Counted from the stretch's first letter, positions 1 through 10,176 are shown. The stretch is 64,000 nt of DNA from Gammaproteobacteria bacterium (GCA_018815245.1 JAHIXK010000005.1:124001-188000), one strand, 5' to 3'. The notes: generated from the sequence alone by a model not told the origin. Translations and numbers: made by a program.

Positions 1-224
1 TTGAATCCATGGACGACTTCAGCCCCGCAGCCATTGCCCGCAAGGTTGAGCCGCTGCGTAAGCTGCTGGAAGCCCGCCAGCAACTGGGCAACCTGCTGAC
101 CTACATGGACGGCAAAAACGGTGCAGAAGCCCTGTTGGCGAAACTGCTGGCTGACCCGGCTTTGTTGAAAAGCCTGTCGGCCACACAAAAGCCAGCCGAA
201 TCAACTTCTTCTCAAGGTGAGTAA
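1..224 (+). CDS. tssB: T6SS sheath small subunit TssB (3' end only)
   Basis: Open reading frame already running at the left edge and stopping at 224; about 73 codons are visible. The visible part (SPAAIARKVEPLRKLLEARQ, then LLTYMDGK and a helical tail) is the typical C-terminal half of TssB/VipA, the small subunit that polymerises with TssC into the contractile T6SS sheath. tssC begins 2 nt downstream, as expected for the usual tssB-tssC pair. The N-terminus and start codon are outside the window. The ATG at position 9 is an internal methionine, not the start. Confidence 0.9.
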   Translation, partial: ESMDDFSPAAIARKVEPLRKLLEARQQLGNLLTYMDGKNGAEALLAKLLADPALLKSLSATQKPAESTSSQGE

Positions 225-226
225 TC

Positions 227-1717
227 ATGTCTGAAAAACTGCAAAATCGCGCACTGGATGTGATCGAACTGGAAGGCAGCGAACTGTCTTCCCTACTGCA
301 AAAAGAATTCAAACCGAAAACCGACGAAGCCAAATCGGAAGTGGAGTCAGCAGTATTGACCCTGGCCCAGCAGGCATTGGAAGGCGTTGAATTGATTGGC
401 GACGATGTGGTTGACTCCATCGAACGAATGATCGCGGCCATTGATCAAAAACTGTCCGTGCAAATCAATGAAATCATTCACCACGACGACTTCCAGCAAA
501 TGGAAAGCGCCTGGCGTGGCCTGAATTACCTGGTCAACAACACGGAAACCGATGAATTTCTGAAAATCCGTTTCATGAATGTGTCCAAAACCGAGTTGGC
601 CAAAACCCTCAAGCGTTACAAAGGCGTGGCCTGGGATCAAAGCCCTGTGTTCAAGAAGATTTATGAACACGAATACGGCCAGTTTGGCGGCGAGCCCTAC
701 GGCTGCCTGATCGGCGATTACTACTTCGACCACTCCCCGCCCGATGTTGAAATGCTGGGCGAACTTGCGAAGATCAGCGCATCTGCACATGCACCTTTCC
801 TGTCGGCGGCATCACCAGCCACCTTGCAAATGGATTCCTGGCAAGAACTGGCCAACCCGCGCGACCTCACCAAGATTTTCTCCACGCCCGATTACGCCGC
901 GTGGCGCAGCCTGCGGGATGCCGACGATTCCAAATATTTGGGTTTGAGCATGCCGCGCTTTTTGGCGCGTCAACCCTATGGTGCAAAAACCAACCCTGTT
1001 GAGGAATTCGCCTTCGAAGAAGACACAGGTCTGGCCGATCACAGCCGTTACACCTGGGCGAACTCTGCCTACGCCATGGCAGTGAACATCAACCGCTCAT
1101 TCAAGGAATACGGCTGGTGTTCGCGAATTCGCGGAATCGAATCGGGTGGCGCTGTGCCCAATCTGCCCACGCACACCTTCCCGACCGATGATGGTGGCGT
1201 GGACATGAAATGCCCCACTGAAATTGCCATCTCGGATCGCCGTGAAGCTGAACTCAGCAAAAGTGGTTTCCTGCCCCTGATTCACAAAAAGAACAGCGAC
1301 CTTGCTGCCTTCATCGGTGCACAGTCCCTTCACAAACCTGCTGAATACGAAGACCCCGATGCAACAGCCAACGCCAAGTTGGCGGCACGCCTGCCTTACC
1401 TGTTTGCAACCTGTCGTTTTGCGCATTACCTGAAATGTATCGTGCGCGACAAAGTGGGTTCATTCAAAGAACGTGCCGACATGCAGCGCTGGTTGCAAGA
1501 CTGGATCATGCAGTACGTCGATGGCGATCCCGCCAACTCCTCCGAAGCCGTGAAAGCGTCACGCCCATTGGCTGCTGCCGAGGTGGTGGTCGAGGAAATT
1601 GAAGGCAACCCCGGCATGTATGCATCCCGCTTTTATTTGCGCCCGCACTACCAGCTAGAAGGGCTAACCGTGTCTTTGCGTTTGGTCAGCAAGTTGCCAT
1701 CCGCCAAAGCGTCTTAA
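227..1717 (+). CDS. tssC: T6SS sheath large subunit TssC (VipB/ImpC)
   Basis: 496 residues, the normal length for TssC. It forms the contractile sheath around the Hcp tube together with TssB. Family landmarks visible are an acidic N-terminal helical region, the segment FQQMESAWRGLNYLV around residue 90, the EPYGCLIGDYYF segment near residue 145 and the C-terminal RFYLRPHYQLEGL block. The start lies 2 nt after the tssB stop, with GGTGAG upstream as a possible ribosome-binding site. Sheath polymers of this family are recycled by ClpV, whose gene lies 4.4 kb downstream in the same direction. Confidence 0.96.
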   Translation: MSEKLQNRALDVIELEGSELSSLLQKEFKPKTDEAKSEVESAVLTLAQQALEGVELIGDDVVDSIERMIAAIDQKLSVQINEIIHHDDFQQMESAWRGLNYLVNNTETDEFLKIRFMNVSKTELAKTLKRYKGVAWDQSPVFKKIYEHEYGQFGGEPYGCLIGDYYFDHSPPDVEMLGELAKISASAHAPFLSAASPATLQMDSWQELANPRDLTKIFSTPDYAAWRSLRDADDSKYLGLSMPRFLARQPYGAKTNPVEEFAFEEDTGLADHSRYTWANSAYAMAVNINRSFKEYGWCSRIRGIESGGAVPNLPTHTFPTDDGGVDMKCPTEIAISDRREAELSKSGFLPLIHKKNSDLAAFIGAQSLHKPAEYEDPDATANAKLAARLPYLFATCRFAHYLKCIVRDKVGSFKERADMQRWLQDWIMQYVDGDPANSSEAVKASRPLAAAEVVVEEIEGNPGMYASRFYLRPHYQLEGLTVSLRLVSKLPSAKAS

Positions 1718-1756
1718 AACTTGAACTATTAACCAATCAATTACAGAGGGAATAAA

Positions 1757-2239
1757 ATGTCCGTAGACATGTTTTTGAAAATCAAGGGTGTGGATGGCGA
1801 ATCCGTGGACAGCGTACACGCTAAGGAAATTGATGTTGCAGCCTGGAGCTGGGGCATGTCCCAGTCTGGCACAACCCACGTAGGCCGTGGCGGCGGTGCA
1901 GGCAAGGTGAGCGTACAAGACATCAATGTGACCAAGTTCATTGACAAAGCCACGCCCAATCTGATCAAAGCCTGTTGCAATGGCAAGCACTTCGACGAAG
2001 CTGTTTTGACTGTGCGCAAAGCCGGTGAAAAGCCGTTGGAATATGTGGTTCTGACCATGAAAGACGTGATCATTTCCAACGTTAGCCAAGGTGGATCTGG
2101 CGGCGAAGACCGTTTGACAGAAACAGTAACCTTGAACTTTGCTGAATTCAGCTACGTGTATGTGCCACAGAAGAAAGATGGCGGACCCGATGGCAAGGTT
2201 GAAGCCACTTTCAACATCGCAACCAACTCCGAGAAGTAA
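1757..2239 (+). CDS. hcp: T6SS tube protein Hcp (copy 1)
   Basis: 160 residues beginning MSVDMFLKIKGVDGES, with the WSWGMSQSG segment typical of Hcp. The protein forms stacked hexameric rings that make the inner T6SS tube and act as chaperone or carrier for small effectors. A strong ribosome-binding site (AGAGGGA) precedes the ATG, and the 39-nt gap to tssC is the longest so far in the operon, fitting the high Hcp demand of a firing system. A second, divergent hcp follows 20 nt later. Confidence 0.95.
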   Translation: MSVDMFLKIKGVDGESVDSVHAKEIDVAAWSWGMSQSGTTHVGRGGGAGKVSVQDINVTKFIDKATPNLIKACCNGKHFDEAVLTVRKAGEKPLEYVVLTMKDVIISNVSQGGSGGEDRLTETVTLNFAEFSYVYVPQKKDGGPDGKVEATFNIATNSEK

Positions 2240-2259
2240 TCGGATAGCCAGGAAACACA

Positions 2260-2742
2260 ATGTCGAAAGTCGATATGTTCCTGGCCCTGGAGGGTTCCCG
2301 TCAGGGGGCCATCCAGGGGGAAAGCCAGGTCGGTGGTCACGTGGGTGAAATTGAAATTCAAGGTTGGTCCTGGGGCATGTCCCAGCAAGTCCACTCGTCT
2401 TCCCAACTTGCATCCAAAGCCTCGGTGCGAACCATCAATGTTCAGAAGGCCATTGACAGTTCAAGTACCGCCATCATGAGCGCCTTGAAGTCTGCCGAAA
2501 TACTCAGCAAAGTGGTGCTGACATGCCGCGATCCGGGTGGAATTCTAACCATTGATTACCTGCGCATTACCTTGCGCAAGGCTCGCATTTGTGATTATGA
2601 AATCGCGGGCAGCGCAAGCGATGGACGCCAGGTCAGTGAATCTTTTTCCATTGCATTCAAGGAAATTGAGGTGGTGTACACCCCCAAATCAGCCGCCAAC
2701 CTGAAGGCCGGTGCATGCACTTACATTGACGTGTATGAGTAA
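2260..2742 (+). CDS. Second, divergent Hcp family protein
   Basis: 160 residues, same length and layout as the upstream Hcp. It shares VDMFL at the N-terminus, WSWGMSQ near residue 40 and the central (I)NVxKxID segment, but the rest has drifted far and the C-terminus ends in CTYIDVYE. It looks like a full Hcp fold (PF05638 type) rather than a fragment. By family knowledge, paralogous Hcps can serve alternative tubes, effector-specific carriers or structural caps; which applies here is not visible. It overlaps the start of tssE by 8 nt. Confidence 0.88.
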   Translation: MSKVDMFLALEGSRQGAIQGESQVGGHVGEIEIQGWSWGMSQQVHSSSQLASKASVRTINVQKAIDSSSTAIMSALKSAEILSKVVLTCRDPGGILTIDYLRITLRKARICDYEIAGSASDGRQVSESFSIAFKEIEVVYTPKSAANLKAGACTYIDVYE

Positions 2743-3238
2743 GTCCCGAGACGCGCTGCAACCTGCTTTACTGGATCGTCTGCAAGACGACGAGCCCGCG
2801 CGTCAAACGGAATCGTCAAATAGCCGGTTCATCACCAAAGAGGCTTTGCGTCACATGGTCCTTCGGGATCTCGAGCAATTGCTCAATGCCACCCGTGTCA
2901 TTGAGAGCAAACACCTTCAGCAGCAACCGCAGTTGCTCAACTCGGTGCTTGCCTACGGCATGCCGCCTGTCGCCGGGAAAATCGCATCAATGATTGATGT
3001 CAAAGATTTCGAGCGAACCGTTGCCGATTTGATTCGTCGTTTCGAACCGCGCATTGACGGCCAGTCCCTCAAGGTGCAGGCAGAAACCCAGCAAGGTTTA
3101 ATGCATTTGCACAATGTGATTGGTTTGCGCATTTCCGGTTTGCTGTGGGCACAACCTTACCCCATTGAATTGATGTTGCGCACGGAAGTGGATCTTGAAA
3201 CCGGCAAGGTGCTTTTGATGCCCCTGTCCGGTTTCTGA
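2735..3238 (+). CDS. tssE: T6SS baseplate protein TssE (gp25-like)
   Basis: 167 residues from the ATG at 2735, which overlaps the stop of the preceding hcp gene (ATGAGTAA). A longer frame from 2711 exists, but its first eight codons lie inside hcp and look spurious. The central part (HMVLRDLEQLLNA, then SVLAYGMPP, and the C-terminal LxLRTEVDLETG) matches GPW/gp25 family baseplate wedge proteins. TssE joins TssF, TssG and TssK in the wedge that primes sheath assembly. Confidence 0.92.
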   Translation: MSKSRDALQPALLDRLQDDEPARQTESSNSRFITKEALRHMVLRDLEQLLNATRVIESKHLQQQPQLLNSVLAYGMPPVAGKIASMIDVKDFERTVADLIRRFEPRIDGQSLKVQAETQQGLMHLHNVIGLRISGLLWAQPYPIELMLRTEVDLETGKVLLMPLSGF

Positions 3239-3258
3239 CCGCACAGAACCTACTCACC

Positions 3259-5124
3259 ATGGACCCGAGGCTGCTTCAGTTTTATACCCAGGAACTTGCC
3301 CACGTGCGCGACACCGGGGCAGAATTTGCGCATCGTTTTCCAAAAATTGCATCGCGCCTTGCGATGGACGCCACGGAAGTTCACGATCCTTACGTGGAGC
3401 GCCTGCTTGAGGGCTTTGCGTTTCTTACCGCGCGCGTCCAGCTTCGCCTGCACGAAGAGTTTCCACGATTTACAGAACAACTGTTAAACCGCATCAGCCC
3501 GAACTTTCTTGCACCCGTACCAGCCATGGGTGTGGTTCAGTTCAACCCGAACACCACCGATGCCGCCTTGAAGAAAGGCATTGAAGTAAAAGCGGGCACC
3601 GTGTTGCAAAGCCAGGTGGCCAAAGGCATACAAACCCCCTGTAAGTTCAAGGTGGGGCATTCAATCACGTTGTGGCCACTGTTTATTGCCAGTATTGAAC
3701 ATGGGCCTTTCAAGGGCATGCCCCCCAGGGTGCCGGGGCATGGGGCAGTGCGCTCTGCGTTGCATTTGAAAATTGAAAACACCGCGCAATCACCCATGTC
3801 GCAAGTGCCAATTGATGCGCTTGATCTGCATGTCAGTTGTGGCGATGAATATGCCTACGCCCTGTTTGATCGGGTTTGCTACAAAACTGCGACGGTGGGT
3901 ATTCGCGCGGCGGGGCAAAGCACATGGACTTACTTGCCGCGCGAGCAACTTCAACCCTTGGGGCTGAACGACGAAGAAGCCCTCTTGCCTGCAGATTCAA
4001 GGCAATTCAGTGGCACCCGTTTGTTGCAGGAGTTTTTCGCATTTCCACAGCGTTTTCTGTTCTTTCGAATTCAAGGTTTACAGCGCCATTTGGCTGCTTG
4101 TAATCAGGCTGCGTTCGATCTGGCTTTGTGTTTCACCGACCCGAATCCTGAACTGGATCGTGTTGTTGATATCGATTCGCTGGCGCTGAACTGCACCCCG
4201 GTAATCAACCTGTTCGAGCAAAACTGTGACCGGGCTTTGCTGGACGAGAAGCTTCATGAAGTGCACGTGTTGGCCAACCGCAGCAAGCCCCAGGATTTTG
4301 AAGTGCACAGCGTGTTGAGTGTTCAAGGGCACGGGCAGAACCGGGTGCAGGCAGTTCCACCTTTGTATGCAAACACCGAAGAAAATGATCCAGATTTGCC
4401 CCGCTTCATGTTCCGGCGGGTACCTACACAAGTTTCCGGGAAGCAGGTTCGCGAAGGTGGGCGTTCCTCCTACACTGGCAGCGAAGTGTACCTGGGCCTG
4501 ACACTGCCCACCGGTGAATTGCTCAAGGGCCACGGTCTTCAGCAACTGGCTGTGCGCGCATTGTGCACCAATCGCGACTTGCCCTTGTTGATGCCCGTGG
4601 GGCAAGGGCCAACCGATCTTGCCTGGCCTGGTAATTTGCCTTTGCAATCCATTCGTTTTTTACGTGGGCCCAGCCGCCCGAAGGCACCTACACACAGCGG
4701 GCAAGCCAGCTGGCAATTGATCGAGCATTTGTCCTTGAATTACCTTGGCCTGATTGATCGGGGCGATTCACAGCAAGGCAACGGTGCAGCTGCGTTGACC
4801 CAGTTGCTTGCATTGCACGCAGACCCGGCACAACTGTCACACCAGCACCTCGCGCGCGCAGTGCAAGGCATCGAATCGCAGCCGATGGTTGCACGCATTG
4901 TCCGGCAGGGGCGGCCTGCGGTGGTGCGTGGTTTGCAAGTGCTTCTGACCGTGGATGAACTGGCCATGCAGGGTGCAGGCGTGGCTGTTTTGGGCAGCGT
5001 GCTTGCGCGCTACCTTGCCGCCCATGTGTCGGTAAATTCGTTCGTGCAAACGCGCGTGCACGCCCAGCAAACAGGTGCGGTGTTTGATTTTCCGGCCATG
5101 TCGGGAAATCGGCCTTTGTTGTAG
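3259..5124 (+). CDS. tssF: T6SS baseplate protein TssF (VasA/ImpG)
   Basis: 621 residues, the family length. The opening MDPRLLQFYTQELAHVRDTG is the conserved TssF start, followed by FAHRFPKIASRL and, near residue 70, the RLHEEFPRFTEQLLNRISPN block. TssF is the largest wedge subunit and binds a TssG with TssE. The gene sits 20 nt after tssE and 15 nt before tssG, in the canonical E-F-G order. No frameshift or truncation is seen. Confidence 0.96.
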   Translation: MDPRLLQFYTQELAHVRDTGAEFAHRFPKIASRLAMDATEVHDPYVERLLEGFAFLTARVQLRLHEEFPRFTEQLLNRISPNFLAPVPAMGVVQFNPNTTDAALKKGIEVKAGTVLQSQVAKGIQTPCKFKVGHSITLWPLFIASIEHGPFKGMPPRVPGHGAVRSALHLKIENTAQSPMSQVPIDALDLHVSCGDEYAYALFDRVCYKTATVGIRAAGQSTWTYLPREQLQPLGLNDEEALLPADSRQFSGTRLLQEFFAFPQRFLFFRIQGLQRHLAACNQAAFDLALCFTDPNPELDRVVDIDSLALNCTPVINLFEQNCDRALLDEKLHEVHVLANRSKPQDFEVHSVLSVQGHGQNRVQAVPPLYANTEENDPDLPRFMFRRVPTQVSGKQVREGGRSSYTGSEVYLGLTLPTGELLKGHGLQQLAVRALCTNRDLPLLMPVGQGPTDLAWPGNLPLQSIRFLRGPSRPKAPTHSGQASWQLIEHLSLNYLGLIDRGDSQQGNGAAALTQLLALHADPAQLSHQHLARAVQGIESQPMVARIVRQGRPAVVRGLQVLLTVDELAMQGAGVAVLGSVLARYLAAHVSVNSFVQTRVHAQQTGAVFDFPAMSGNRPLL

Positions 5125-5139
5125 CGGTGGTGTGAACAC

Positions 5140-6144
5140 ATGAGCAGGTCACTTCCCCCAGCCCCGAACTTTTTCGCACTGTTGCGGCAAATTGAACATG
5201 CCAATCCCGGCAAACCCTTGCTGGGCACTTCATTGCGCCTTCGGGACGACCCCATACGCCTGGGCCAACACCCGCACCTTGATTTCGCCACACAAGACTT
5301 TCAGCGTGAAGAAACCATTCAGGCGGGGCGCCTGGGGGCCGTTCAAAAACTGTATGTTCAAAACTTCGGTTTGTTGGGGCCCAATGGTGCGCTGCCTTTG
5401 CATTACACCGAGCACGCTTACACGCGGATTCATCACTGGAACGACCCGACATTCTCGGAATTTCTGGACGTGTTTCACCACCGCGCCTATCTGCTGTTTT
5501 ACCGGGCGTGGGCAGAATCGCAACCGCACATTGGTTACCACCGAAAATCACACAATCCGTTTGCGCAACGCCTGAACAGTCTGGTGGGGCATGGGGTGCA
5601 AAGCAGTTGGGGCAGGGAACAACTGCCCACACACTTTCGCGCTGGTTTGGCGGGGCACTTCAGCCGCCGCACCAAAACACAGGAAGGTTTGGCCTGTGCC
5701 TTGTCCGCATGCACCGGGCAAGCAGTTCAGGTGAAACCATTTCAGGCGCAGTGGCTGCAGTTGCAGAAGCAGGCGGGCGTGCAAGCCTTGGGCCGGGGCG
5801 CAATGCTGGGCAGCCGGGTGTGGTGTGCGCAAAGCAAAATAACCATTTGTGTGGGTCCCATGCCGTACCCGGCCTACAAAAAGCTGTTGGCAGGCACGGC
5901 AGGACGCACGCAATTGATTCAAGCCACGCATGCGTATTTGGGCCTTGAATTTGATTGCGATTATGAAATTCAAATCAACACCAATCACATTCCCCAAGCC
6001 CGTTTGAATGGTATGGCCCAACTGGGCCGCACCGCATGGGCGGGTGAAATGCGCATTCACCAGCGCCAACAACTACCTGCCACGGTGCGCATGAAGTGCC
6101 CCGCTGTGCCTTCCCAATCGTCCTTGTCCAGGAGTTCTGCATGA
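5140..6144 (+). CDS. tssG: T6SS baseplate protein TssG (VasB/ImpH)
   Basis: 334 residues. Family marks are an N-terminal FFALLRQIEHANPGKP-like stretch, FGLLGPNGALPLHYTEHA near residue 75, and FLDVFHHRAYLLFYRAW near residue 107, all typical of TssG. It works as an adaptor in the baseplate wedge together with TssF. Its TGA stop overlaps the clpV ATG (ATGA at 6141), which points to translational coupling. The ribosome-binding site ahead of the ATG at 5140 is weak. Confidence 0.95.
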   Translation: MSRSLPPAPNFFALLRQIEHANPGKPLLGTSLRLRDDPIRLGQHPHLDFATQDFQREETIQAGRLGAVQKLYVQNFGLLGPNGALPLHYTEHAYTRIHHWNDPTFSEFLDVFHHRAYLLFYRAWAESQPHIGYHRKSHNPFAQRLNSLVGHGVQSSWGREQLPTHFRAGLAGHFSRRTKTQEGLACALSACTGQAVQVKPFQAQWLQLQKQAGVQALGRGAMLGSRVWCAQSKITICVGPMPYPAYKKLLAGTAGRTQLIQATHAYLGLEFDCDYEIQINTNHIPQARLNGMAQLGRTAWAGEMRIHQRQQLPATVRMKCPAVPSQSSLSRSSA

Positions 6145-8804
6145 GCAACATCAGCCGTGTTTCGCTGTTCGCGAAGTTAAATCCAATTGCATTCAAGTCA
6201 GTTGAGGGGGCCACTGTCTTGTGCAAATTGCGCGGCAACCCGTACGTGGAACTGGTTCACTGGGTGGCGCAAATTATTCAGCAAGACGACAGCGACTGGC
6301 ACCACATTCTTCGTCATTTCGAGGTGGATGCGGGGCTGTTGCTTGCCGATGTGCAGCGGGCACTGGAACGTCAGCCCGGCGGTGCGCAGGGAATTTCCGA
6401 TTTGTCGGAATCCATCACCAATGCAGTAGAGCGGGCGTGGGTGTATGCCTCGCTGATGTACGGCGTGCACAAAGTGCGCACAGGCCATGTGTTGGTGGCT
6501 TTGCTTAAAACCGATTTTCTGGCACAAGAGTTGTTGCGTGTATCGCCGCGCTTTAAACAAATTCGTGAAGCGGTGCTTAGCGAAAATTTTGCAAACATTG
6601 TTGAAAATTCTGCAGAAAATGCTTTGCAGAATACCGATTTGCCACAAGGCGTTGTCCCCGGAGAAGCCAGTGGTGCAATGCATGCCGCGCAACTGGGTGG
6701 TGAGGAGGCATTGAAACGCTACACGGTGGATTTGACCGAGAAAGCGCGCAAAGGCGAAATTGATCCGGTAACCGGGCGTGAACTTGAGGTGCGCCAAATA
6801 GTCGATATTTTGTTGCGCCGCAGGCAGAACAATCCGCTGATTACCGGTGAAGCGGGCGTTGGAAAAACGGCTGTGGTGGAAGGTTTTGCCTTGCAGGTGG
6901 CGGCGGGCGATGTGCCGCCCGCTTTGAAGGATGTACGCATTCTTACCCTGGATTTGGGTTTGTTGCAGGCGGGTGCGTCCATGAAAGGCGAGTTCGAGCA
7001 GCGTTTGCGCCAGGTGATTGACGAAATTCAGGCCAGTGAACAAAGCACGATCCTGTTTATCGATGAGGTGCACACGCTGGTGGGGGCTGGCGGCAGCCAG
7101 GGTACTGGCGATGCCGCCAATTTGCTGAAGCCCGCATTGGCACGCGGAACGCTTCGCACCATTGGCGCAACCACGTGGGCAGAATACAAAAAGTACATTG
7201 AGAAAGACCCGGCACTGACCCGGCGCTTTCAAGTGGTGCAGGTGGAAGAACCTTCCGAAACCAAGGGCATCGACATGTTGCGCGGTCTGGCCACGGCCAT
7301 GCAGGCCCATCACCGTGTTTGGCTGTTGGATGAAGCGGTGCAGGCTGCCGTGCGTTTGTCGCACCGTTACATTCCGGCACGGCAGTTGCCCGACAAAGCG
7401 ATCAGTCTTCTGGACACCGCCTGTGCGCGTGTGGCTGTTTCCCAGCATGCCACCCCGGCACCGATTGAACTGATTCAAAAGCAACTGGGCGCGTTGGTCA
7501 CAGAACGTGCTGCCATTGAAAAAGAAGTGGCGTTTGGCCGTGAGCACGCTGCACGCCAGATTGAAATTGATGAAAGTACACAGCAGTTGAACGCGCAAAT
7601 TGAATTGCTGAACACGCAGTGGGAACGCGAAAAGGAAATTCTGGATTCCTTGTTGACCCTGCGTGGCCAAGTTGAAAGTGCTGATGCACCGGGCAGTGAA
7701 CAGACCCAGGCCCGCCTTGATCAATTGAAGGCACTGGAATGCGAAATTAAAACCCTGCAAGGTGAAACCCCCATGATCCACCCGCAGGTGGATGCGCAAT
7801 GCGTGGCGTCGGTGGTGGCTGACTGGACGGGTATTCCGGTGGGTCGCATGGTGCGCAATGAAATTGAAAATGTGTTGAACCTGGCCAATGCGCTGGGGGC
7901 GCGAATTATTGGGCAGCCCCATGCGCTGGAAACAATCGCGCGGCGAATTCAAACCAACCGTGCCGGGCTGGATGATCCCAACAAACCTGTGGGCGTGTTC
8001 ATGTTGGCAGGCACTTCGGGGGTGGGTAAAACGGAAACCGCATTGGCGCTTGCCGAAAATTTGTATGGTGGTGAACACAATGTGATCACCATCAACATGA
8101 GCGAATACCAGGAAGCGCACACGGTTTCATCGTTGAAAGGTGCGCCCCCCGGGTATGTGGGTTATGGCGAGGGTGGGGTGCTGACAGAGGCGGTGCGCCG
8201 CAAGCCCTACAGCGTGGTGTTGCTCGATGAGGTTGAGAAAGCCCACCCGGACGTGCACGAACTGTTTTTTCAGGTGTTCGACAAAGGCTGGATGGAAGAT
8301 GGTGAAGGGCGCCGGATTGATTTTCGCAACACCCTGATTTTGCTGACCACCAATGTGGGCACTTCCACCTTGATGGCTTTGTGCAAGAAAGGGCTTCAGG
8401 ACGGCGCAGAAACCCCTGCACCCGAGGAACTTGTGCAGGCTTTGCGTGCACCCATGTTGCAAGTGTTCCCGCCTGCCCTGCTGGGTCGACTGGAAGTGGT
8501 GCCTTATTACCCGCTTTCCAGTGCCATGCTGGCCGAAATTGTTCGTTTGCAGCTTGCACGCATTGAACAACGCATTGCCAGTGCCCATCGAATTTCCGTC
8601 AGTATTGCGCCCTCGGTGATTGACCGGATTGTGGCGCGTTGCAATGAAGCCGATTCAGGCGGGCGAATGGTGGGGGCAATTTTAAGCAACACCGTATTGC
8701 CCACCGTTAGCCGTAGGCTTTTGCAGGCCACGCTGGAAGGCAAGCCGGTGACCCAATTGAGTATTGACACCGATGGCAATGAGTTCACCTATCACTATCA
8801 CTAA
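6141..8804 (+). CDS. tssH: T6SS sheath-recycling ATPase ClpV (TssH)
   Basis: 887 residues, an AAA+ Hsp100 protein with two ATPase modules. The N-terminal domain (about residues 1-160) binds contracted sheath. Walker A of module 1 is GEAGVGKT (Lys242) and of module 2 is GTSGVGKT (Lys630); Walker B segments LFIDEVHTL and [10 protein letters not shown] are visible, with a coiled-coil middle domain between (about 420-530). It disassembles contracted TssB/TssC for reuse. The chosen start (6141) overlaps the tssG stop; the frame could open at 6096, but that stretch lies wholly inside tssG. Confidence 0.96.
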   Translation: MSNISRVSLFAKLNPIAFKSVEGATVLCKLRGNPYVELVHWVAQIIQQDDSDWHHILRHFEVDAGLLLADVQRALERQPGGAQGISDLSESITNAVERAWVYASLMYGVHKVRTGHVLVALLKTDFLAQELLRVSPRFKQIREAVLSENFANIVENSAENALQNTDLPQGVVPGEASGAMHAAQLGGEEALKRYTVDLTEKARKGEIDPVTGRELEVRQIVDILLRRRQNNPLITGEAGVGKTAVVEGFALQVAAGDVPPALKDVRILTLDLGLLQAGASMKGEFEQRLRQVIDEIQASEQSTILFIDEVHTLVGAGGSQGTGDAANLLKPALARGTLRTIGATTWAEYKKYIEKDPALTRRFQVVQVEEPSETKGIDMLRGLATAMQAHHRVWLLDEAVQAAVRLSHRYIPARQLPDKAISLLDTACARVAVSQHATPAPIELIQKQLGALVTERAAIEKEVAFGREHAARQIEIDESTQQLNAQIELLNTQWEREKEILDSLLTLRGQVESADAPGSEQTQARLDQLKALECEIKTLQGETPMIHPQVDAQCVASVVADWTGIPVGRMVRNEIENVLNLANALGARIIGQPHALETIARRIQTNRAGLDDPNKPVGVFMLAGTSGVGKTETALALAENLYGGEHNVITINMSEYQEAHTVSSLKGAPPGYVGYGEGGVLTEAVRRKPYSVVLLDEVEKAHPDVHELFFQVFDKGWMEDGEGRRIDFRNTLILLTTNVGTSTLMALCKKGLQDGAETPAPEELVQALRAPMLQVFPPALLGRLEVVPYYPLSSAMLAEIVRLQLARIEQRIASAHRISVSIAPSVIDRIVARCNEADSGGRMVGAILSNTVLPTVSRRLLQATLEGKPVTQLSIDTDGNEFTYHYH

Positions 8805-10176
8805 CAGTTTGCAGTCACCCGCCCGGCGCAATGCGATTTGCCGCATGCTGGGCTTGGCGGGCCTGTTGACAGCGGCACCCCTGGTATTCAGGCGTGCACA
8901 TGCCGCCGGCGCCAATCAACACCGCCTTGCTTTGTTGATTGGTAATGGTGATTACCCAGTGCCACACGACTTGCCGCCCATTCATAAAAATGTGATGGAC
9001 CTTGGGGAGGCCCTGGCATTTCGCGGTTTTGATGTGACCCAAGCCATGAACCTGGATGAAACCAGTTTGCAGATCACCGTGACAGAATTTGTAAAGCGTG
9101 TGGCCGCTGCACCCGGTAATTCGGTCACCCTGTTTTATTACGCGGGCCACGGTTTGCAGGTTGATTCCAATAACCTGTTGCTGGGTTCGGGTTCCAACCC
9201 CACCGCACCCCGGCAAGATTTGGTGTCGCGTTCGCTGGTGTTGCAACAAAAGTTGCTGGCTGCTTTGCCTCCCCGCCCGGAAGCATTGAACATCACGGTG
9301 ATCGACGCATGCCGAACCGATTTGCGCAATGCCTTGGGCGATGGCGAGGGTTTAAACCAGATGGAAGCGCCATTGGGCAGCATGGTGTGCTTTTCAACCG
9401 GGGCAGGGCGGCCTGCCGTGTCGCCTGCCAGTGCCGACCAGAATACTTTTTACACGGCCTCGTTGGTCAGGCAGCTTCTGGAGGCAGCTGACCACATTAC
9501 ATTCAATGACCTGTTTCGCATGGTTAAAAGCGATGTAGAGCACACCATGTTGAATCACCCATTGCCTGTAATTCGACAATTGGCGCAATACCCTTTTATC
9601 GCGGACAACACCCGTGTTCAGGTGCCCTTGTCCTGGCGCACTGAAACGGAACTGCCGGTGCCACAACAGCCCGTGGATCCCCAGGAAGCAGCCGCGTGGC
9701 TTGAAATTCAAAACACGCCATGGCCGGTTGATCTGCTCAAGCATTGCCAGGCGTTTCTTGAAAAGTATCCTGACAGTGCACAGGCAAAATCAGTCGCCCT
9801 GTATCAGGCGGGTGCGGTTGAGTCGTTAAGGGTGTTGCGGTCCAAGGAAGTGAAGTTGTTCAAAACCAGTTTTGTGGTGCCCGAGGAAAAGCTGCCCGGC
9901 ACCAGCAAACATGAATTAAGCCGCGCTGCCCGTGGCGACAAAGATGCGGCCGCACGAATAGCGCGCCTTCACCGCCAGCTGGATACCGAGCAGGGATTGT
10001 TGCGTTACATCGGTTGGCTGCAATACGCCAGCGGTTTGGGCAACGGCATTGCCAGCTACGAACTGGCCTTGTATTACCGCGAAAACGCCCAGCCTTTGCT
10101 GGCTGCGCAGGCTGAAGCGCGAGCGCGGCAGCTGGGTTATTCGCCCCCCCGTGCCCTGGGGCATGAGCGTAAGTGA
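8773..10176 (+). CDS. Caspase-like (peptidase C14 fold) exported protein in the T6SS cluster
   Basis: About 467 residues from ATG 8773; ATG 8779 is equally possible, and the start overlaps the clpV end by some 30 nt. The catalytic dyad of the caspase/metacaspase fold is present: His126 in YYAGHG and Cys180 in IDACRTD. The N-terminus has an ARRNAIC motif followed by a hydrophobic stretch ending AHAAG, which reads as a Tat or Sec signal, so the enzyme probably acts in the periplasm. The C-terminal 150 residues are helical with Sel1/TPR-like spacing (ARGDKDAAARIARL, later GIASYELALYYRENA). Overlap with clpV suggests coupled expression with the secretion machine. The substrate is unknown. Confidence 0.82.
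   Translation: MAMSSPITITNSLQSPARRNAICRMLGLAGLLTAAPLVFRRAHAAGANQHRLALLIGNGDYPVPHDLPPIHKNVMDLGEALAFRGFDVTQAMNLDETSLQITVTEFVKRVAAAPGNSVTLFYYAGHGLQVDSNNLLLGSGSNPTAPRQDLVSRSLVLQQKLLAALPPRPEALNITVIDACRTDLRNALGDGEGLNQMEAPLGSMVCFSTGAGRPAVSPASADQNTFYTASLVRQLLEAADHITFNDLFRMVKSDVEHTMLNHPLPVIRQLAQYPFIADNTRVQVPLSWRTETELPVPQQPVDPQEAAAWLEIQNTPWPVDLLKHCQAFLEKYPDSAQAKSVALYQAGAVESLRVLRSKEVKLFKTSFVVPEEKLPGTSKHELSRAARGDKDAAARIARLHRQLDTEQGLLRYIGWLQYASGLGNGIASYELALYYRENAQPLLAAQAEARARQLGYSPPRALGHERK

Noticed and set aside
4688-5632. 314-codon minus-strand open frame spanning tssF and tssG
   Set aside because: Crosses two well-supported genes on the other strand and is low in recognisable features.
6198-8120. 640-codon minus-strand open frame
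   Set aside because: Exact antisense of clpV. The clpV frame has two full AAA+ modules, while the antisense protein has no recognisable features.
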